Origin: Elusimicrobiota bacterium
Lineage (GTDB): Bacteria > Elusimicrobiota > Elusimicrobia > UBA1565 > UBA9628
Direction: 5' to 3'
Length of the DNA stretch: 9,417 bases
NCBI GenBank assembly: GCA_028871595.1
Contig: JAGWMT010000114.1
Coordinates: 1-9,417, forward strand
Numbering within the stretch: position 1 is the first letter of the stretch; each line of letters starts with the position of its first letter. The notes beneath the pieces were generated by a model. That model had not been told where the DNA came from and did no database searches. It saw only the letters and a program-made list of their open reading frames with translations. A program made the position numbers and the translations under genes. Positions 6,397 to 9,417 of this stretch are shown piece by piece.

Positions 6397-7332
6397 ATGA
6401 TCCCTCTTTTCGCCGCCCTCCTGGCGTTGGCCGCCTCCGCTTCCGCCAAGTACGACCCCTCCGACGCGCGCACGGCCTTGGAGGGACATGCCGCCGCCGC
6501 CTACACCGCCGCGGACACGGCGGCGGGCACGCCGCTGGAGGCGGAAAAGGCGGCCTCGATCAAGGCGAATCTTGATCAAGCCCTGTCCGAGGCCGGCTTG
6601 GCCGAAAATGGAGCCAAATCTCTGGAAACGGCGGGATCGCTGCGCGCCGGGGAGATGAAGAACGCCCTCAAGGGGAAGGACGAAAGGGCGAAGAGTTTGG
6701 CCGATGGTTCACAGACAGCACGGAAGCGGTGGAAGAAATTAACGGCGGACCAAGCCGATTTGAAGGCAAAGGTGGATGCATTACCCGACGAGAAACCCGC
6801 CGGGAAGCCCAACGAGGATAAGTCGCGGCTGAAGGGCACGTTGGACCAGGCCGCAACGTGTCTTAACGGCACCGACGCGAATTTGACCCTCTCTGAAAAT
6901 GGCGCTCAAGCGATGACCTCTTCCGTTGATCAAATGACCTCCCTCCAACATAGATCGATATCTCCCGCCGAGGAGCGCAAAAGCGCGGACGACGACGCCG
7001 TCGCCGCCGCCGATGCCCTCCCCCCTCCGGCGGCCGAGGCCAAGGCCGCCGTGGACCGGCTGGGCCATGAACCCCAGGCCGAGAACCGGACCCGGGCCGG
7101 AGCCAAGTTGGGGGTTCCGAGGGATATCACCCGGCGCCTTTTATCCGACGCGGACCGCGCCGGGCACCGGGACGAGGACTTCGCCTCCCTGTCGGACGCC
7201 TTCGACCGGGCCCTGGCCGCTTTCACCGACGCCGACAAGGCCTCGGATGGCAAAATCCCCGCCGCGAAGGGCTTTTTGGACCAAGGCGAGGCCGCCCAAA
7301 ACGACGTGCGTTCCCGCCTTGCCCATAATTAA
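6397..7332 (+). CDS. Secreted Ala-rich helical repeat protein of unknown function
   Basis: I do not recognise this 311-residue protein. The ATG at 6397 is chosen over the upstream ATG at 6310 because it puts a clean signal peptide at the N-terminus (IPLFAALLALAASASA, cleavage near residue 17). The 29 residues that the earlier start would add are Pro/Arg-rich and look like non-coding DNA. The mature protein is hydrophilic, rich in Ala, Lys, Asp and Glu, has a single Cys (residue 155) and no membrane helix. It looks mostly helical or coiled-coil. Internal similarity is visible with a period of roughly 90-97 residues: LDQA at 59 and 149, LAENGAKSL (68-76) against LSENGAQAM (165-173), KAKVDALP (123-130) against KAAVDRLG (216-223), and a last LDQG at 294. 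It probably acts in the periplasm or outside the cell as a structural or binding protein, but no enzyme motif is seen. Codon use matches the host genes to its right. Confidence 0.7.
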   Translation: MIPLFAALLALAASASAKYDPSDARTALEGHAAAAYTAADTAAGTPLEAEKAASIKANLDQALSEAGLAENGAKSLETAGSLRAGEMKNALKGKDERAKSLADGSQTARKRWKKLTADQADLKAKVDALPDEKPAGKPNEDKSRLKGTLDQAATCLNGTDANLTLSENGAQAMTSSVDQMTSLQHRSISPAEERKSADDDAVAAADALPPPAAEAKAAVDRLGHEPQAENRTRAGAKLGVPRDITRRLLSDADRAGHRDEDFASLSDAFDRALAAFTDADKASDGKIPAAKGFLDQGEAAQNDVRSRLAHN

Positions 7333-7345
7333 AATCTGCTAGTAT
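7319..7345 (+). promoter_or_regulatory. Promoter for the response-regulator operon
   Basis: An extended -10 (TGC, then TAGTAT at 7340-7345) lies 28 bases before the ATG at 7374, with a weak -35-like TTGCCC at 7319-7324 (15-base spacer). It overlaps the end of the preceding gene. A strong GAGGAG ribosome binding site lies downstream at 7363-7368, five bases before the ATG, which supports both the start codon and a separate transcription unit. Confidence 0.45.
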
Positions 7346-7373
7346 TGCTCGACTCTCATTTCGAGGAGACCGA

Positions 7374-7754
7374 ATGGCGGATTCCAAGCGCATTCTCGTC
7401 GCGGACGACGACCCCGACCTTCTGGACCTGCTGAAGATGGACCTGGGCTTCCAGGGCTACGAGGTCTTGGTCGCGGCCAACGGCAAGGACGCCCTGCAGA
7501 TCGCCATGAACGAGCCGTTCGACCTGGTCCTCCTCGACGTGATGATGCCCTACATCGACGGCTACCACGTCGCCTACGAACTGACCAACAAGCTGGGCTC
7601 CAAGGCTCCCCGCATCATGATCATGACCAGCCGCGACACCATCAAGGAAAAGGGCATCGCCCTGATGAGCGGCGCGGCCGAAGTCCTGCAGAAACCCTTT
7701 GAAATGGCGAAGCTTCACGACCGCATCGCCGCGGTCCTGGCCAAGCCCGCCTGA
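7374..7754 (+). CDS. Receiver-domain-only response regulator (CheY-like)
   Basis: A complete single receiver domain of 126 residues with no output domain. The acidic pocket is DDD at 11-13, the predicted phosphorylated Asp is Asp55 (LVLLDVMMP), the switch Thr is Thr85 (IMIMTSRD) and the conserved Lys is Lys107 in QKPF. All residues required for phosphorylation and signalling are present. Such proteins act by protein contacts, either with a motor or enzyme or as relays in a phosphotransfer chain, in the cytoplasm. No histidine kinase is adjacent, so its partner lies elsewhere. The start is fixed by the GAGGAG site upstream. The gene ends 10 bases before the barrel-like protein gene, so the two are likely cotranscribed. 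The name cheY is not justified because no chemotaxis gene is nearby. Confidence 0.95.
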   Translation: MADSKRILVADDDPDLLDLLKMDLGFQGYEVLVAANGKDALQIAMNEPFDLVLLDVMMPYIDGYHVAYELTNKLGSKAPRIMIMTSRDTIKEKGIALMSGAAEVLQKPFEMAKLHDRIAAVLAKPA

Positions 7755-7764
7755 CCCCCGAACC

Positions 7765-8556
7765 ATGAACAACCGAGTCCTCGCCGCCGCGCTGCTCCTG
7801 GCCCTCGCTCCCGTCTTCGCCCGCGCCGAGAGCGCGACCGTGGCCTCGCCCCGCATCCGCGCCAAGCGCTCGGCCCCGTCCTCCTCGTCGGACAGCGCGC
7901 TGCAGCCCGACACCGAGATCGTGGACGCGCCGACCTCCGGCGTGCTGGACTACCGCGGCTACTCCACGCGCTCGCGCTTCTATTCCCAGGGCGGCCTGCT
8001 CGAGTATCTCTCTTTCGGCGTGTATCCCGGCGTCAACATCGGCGCCAGCATGGCCGGCGACGGCCTGATCGGCGACGAGAAGAACGTGCGCATGCGCGCC
8101 CCGACGGCCCAGGTCAAATACCGCTTCTACGAGGGCGACCAGGAGCTGCCGTCCCTGGCCATGGGCTACGACGGCCAGGGCTACCGCTACAACGCCGCCG
8201 ACAAGCGCTTCAACCAGCGCCAGCGCGGCTTCTACGTGGTGGCCACCGAGGAGATCGGCGTCCCCGGCTTCCAGATCCACCCGTCGTTCAACATCTCCGA
8301 CTTCGACTCCAACGCCATCTTCGGCTGCCTGCCGCTGACCTTGAACATCCGCGACAAGGCCGAGTTTCTGCTGGAGTGGGACAACATCAACAACATGGTG
8401 GACAGCCGCGTGAACGCCGGCATCCGCGCCTTCCTGACCCCCAATTTCCACGTGGACTTCGCCGTGCGCGCCATCGGCGCGGCCAGCCGCTACTCCGACG
8501 GCGCGCCCCGCGGGCCGGAGCGCATCGTCCAGCTGAAATACAGCAACAGCTTCTAG
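7765..8556 (+). CDS. Predicted outer-membrane beta-barrel protein
   Basis: Predicted protein of 263 residues from the ATG at 7765. This start gives a signal peptide (NNRVLAAALLLALAPVFARA, cleavage near residue 21), whereas an upstream in-frame ATG at 7699 would overlap the response regulator and bury it. A Ser-rich low-complexity stretch (about 36-46) follows. From about residue 60 to the end there are alternating polar and hydrophobic strands with many aromatic residues and Gly, for example LLEYLSFGVYPGVNIGAS, AQVKYRFYEG and RAFLTPNFHVDFAVRAIG. The last residue is Phe (YSNSF), the usual end of barrels inserted by the BAM machinery. At this size a barrel of roughly 10-12 strands is plausible. 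It could be a small porin or a structural envelope protein; no family is named with confidence. It sits between the response regulator and the phosphofructokinase gene, whose ribosome binding site overlaps this gene's stop codon. Confidence 0.75.
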   Translation: MNNRVLAAALLLALAPVFARAESATVASPRIRAKRSAPSSSSDSALQPDTEIVDAPTSGVLDYRGYSTRSRFYSQGGLLEYLSFGVYPGVNIGASMAGDGLIGDEKNVRMRAPTAQVKYRFYEGDQELPSLAMGYDGQGYRYNAADKRFNQRQRGFYVVATEEIGVPGFQIHPSFNISDFDSNAIFGCLPLTLNIRDKAEFLLEWDNINNMVDSRVNAGIRAFLTPNFHVDFAVRAIGAASRYSDGAPRGPERIVQLKYSNSF

Positions 8557-8562
8557 AAGGAG
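8557..8562 (+). promoter_or_regulatory. Ribosome binding site of the phosphofructokinase gene
   Basis: AAGGAG lies seven bases before the ATG at 8570 and begins directly after the TAG stop of the barrel-protein gene. It fixes the start codon and suggests coupled expression with the upstream gene. Confidence 0.85.
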
Positions 8563-8569
8563 CCGACTT

Positions 8570-9417
8570 ATGTCCAAGCGCATCGCCATTCTGACCGGCG
8601 GCGGAGACTGTCCCGGACTCAATCCCGCCGTCCGCGGCGTCGTGCTCAAGGCCCATAAGCTGGGCTACGAGTGCGTGGGCATCCAGGAAGGCTGGAAGGG
8701 CATGATCAACGCCGACGCCAAGCCCCTGACGCCCGATGACGTCCGCGAGATCGTGGGCAAGGGCGGGACCATGCTGGGCACCTCCCGCACGAACCCTTAT
8801 AAAAAAGAAGGGGGCGTCCCGAAGGTCCTGGAGACGTTCAAGAAGCTGGATCTCCACGCGCTGGTCGCCATGGGCGGCGAGGACACCTTGGGCGTGGCCA
8901 ACAAGCTGTACAAGGAACACAAGGTCAACGTCGTTGGCGTTCCGAAGACGATGGACAACGACCTCAACGCCACCGATTTCACCTTCGGCTTCGACTCCGC
9001 CGCGACCCTGTCCATGGAGGCCGCCGAGCGCCTGGTGGACACCGGGCGGTCGCACCGCCGCATCATGGTCTTGGAAGTGATGGGCCGCCACGCCGGTTGG
9101 GTGGCCCTTTACACCGCCATCGGCGCGGGCGCCGACTACCTGTGCCTGCCCGAGCGGCCGGTGGACGTCAAGGACATGGTCGCCAAGCTCAAGGCCGCGC
9201 ACGCCAAGAAGAAGGTCGCCTTGGTGGTCGCGTCCGAGGCCGTGGACATCCCCGGCGAGAAGAAGGAAGAGGCCCTTGATGAATTCGGCCACATGATCCT
9301 GAAGGACCGGGGCGTGGCCGAGCGCCTGTGCAAGATCATCGAGGCCGAGACCAAGATCGAGACCCGCTCCGCCGTGATCGGCCACATGCAGCGCGGCGGC
9401 GCGCCGACCTTGTTCGA
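8570..9417 (+). CDS. pfp: 6-phosphofructokinase, pyrophosphate-type signature (3' truncated)
   Basis: The first 282 residues of a phosphofructokinase that phosphorylates fructose 6-phosphate to fructose 1,6-bisphosphate in glycolysis; the end lies beyond the window. The phosphate-donor loop GGGDCPGLN is at 11-18. The donor-specificity motif reads GGEDT (102-106), where ATP enzymes have GGDGS, so Asp105 replaces the ATP-type Gly. The catalytic motif is PKTMDNDL (125-132), with Lys126 where ATP enzymes have Gly and Asp129 as the catalytic base. Both substitutions together are the established mark of pyrophosphate-dependent enzymes of this family. Substrate-binding motifs MGRHAGW (171-177) and GHMQRGG (271-277) are intact. 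A PPi enzyme can also run in reverse and so serve gluconeogenesis. The start is set by AAGGAG at 8557-8562. The family is certain; donor choice is inferred from two residues, since some enzymes of this group accept ATP or polyphosphate. Confidence 0.92.
   Translation, partial: MSKRIAILTGGGDCPGLNPAVRGVVLKAHKLGYECVGIQEGWKGMINADAKPLTPDDVREIVGKGGTMLGTSRTNPYKKEGGVPKVLETFKKLDLHALVAMGGEDTLGVANKLYKEHKVNVVGVPKTMDNDLNATDFTFGFDSAATLSMEAAERLVDTGRSHRRIMVLEVMGRHAGWVALYTAIGAGADYLCLPERPVDVKDMVAKLKAAHAKKKVALVVASEAVDIPGEKKEEALDEFGHMILKDRGVAERLCKIIEAETKIETRSAVIGHMQRGGAPTLF

Noticed and set aside
7642..8649. Long open frame on the minus strand (about 335 codons) opposite the response regulator and barrel-protein genes
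   Set aside because: Rich in Val, Ala, Gly and His-Ala-Asp runs typical of the reverse strand of GC-rich genes; the + strand genes have clear motifs and start signals.
8387..9385. Long open frame on the minus strand (about 332 codons) opposite phosphofructokinase
   Set aside because: It is a mirror of a certain gene with strong G/C third-position bias; its translation shows no domain and it starts within the truncated edge.

Overview
The window is GC-rich, bacterial and densely coding, with most genes on the + strand. Signal peptides, a periplasmic-type cytochrome c domain and a predicted outer-membrane barrel ending in Phe point to a diderm (Gram-negative-type) bacterium. The mix of a strongly G/C-ending codon preference, a receiver-only response regulator next to a secreted barrel-like protein, and a pyrophosphate-type phosphofructokinase would fit a lineage such as Elusimicrobiota or a related uncultured group. 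That placement is an impression only, because no rRNA or other phylogenetic marker is complete here.

Layout. (1) 2-880: the C-terminal 292 residues of DNA polymerase III alpha (DnaE), cut by the left edge. (2) 881-1451: no confident + strand gene. It holds a hairpin at 928-952 and a doubtful minus-strand frame that runs antisense into dnaE. (3) 1452-6050: a metal block made of a short exported protein, a Zn/Cd/Pb-type P1B ATPase, and a cytochrome c-FTR1 fusion iron permease. The permease has its own extended -10 promoter, whose -35 lies inside a Fur-box-like 6-6-1-6 element. (4) 6051-6396: a small gene that appears broken by a frameshift. (5) 6397-7332: a secreted, Ala-rich, repeat-containing helical protein of unknown function. 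(6) 7374-9417: a compact run of a receiver-only response regulator, a predicted outer-membrane barrel protein and a PPi-type 6-phosphofructokinase cut by the right edge.

How it fits together. The ATPase exports soft divalent metals and the FTR1 fusion brings in iron, with its fused cytochrome c probably handling the redox step. The operator-like element suggests that iron uptake is controlled separately from the ATPase. The right-hand block links a phospho-switch, an envelope protein and glycolysis by position only. I saw no CRISPR array, rRNA, tRNA, transposase or integrase. The best leads for something unusual are the Fur-like promoter, the frameshifted small gene, the repeat protein and the PPi-type signature in the phosphofructokinase.
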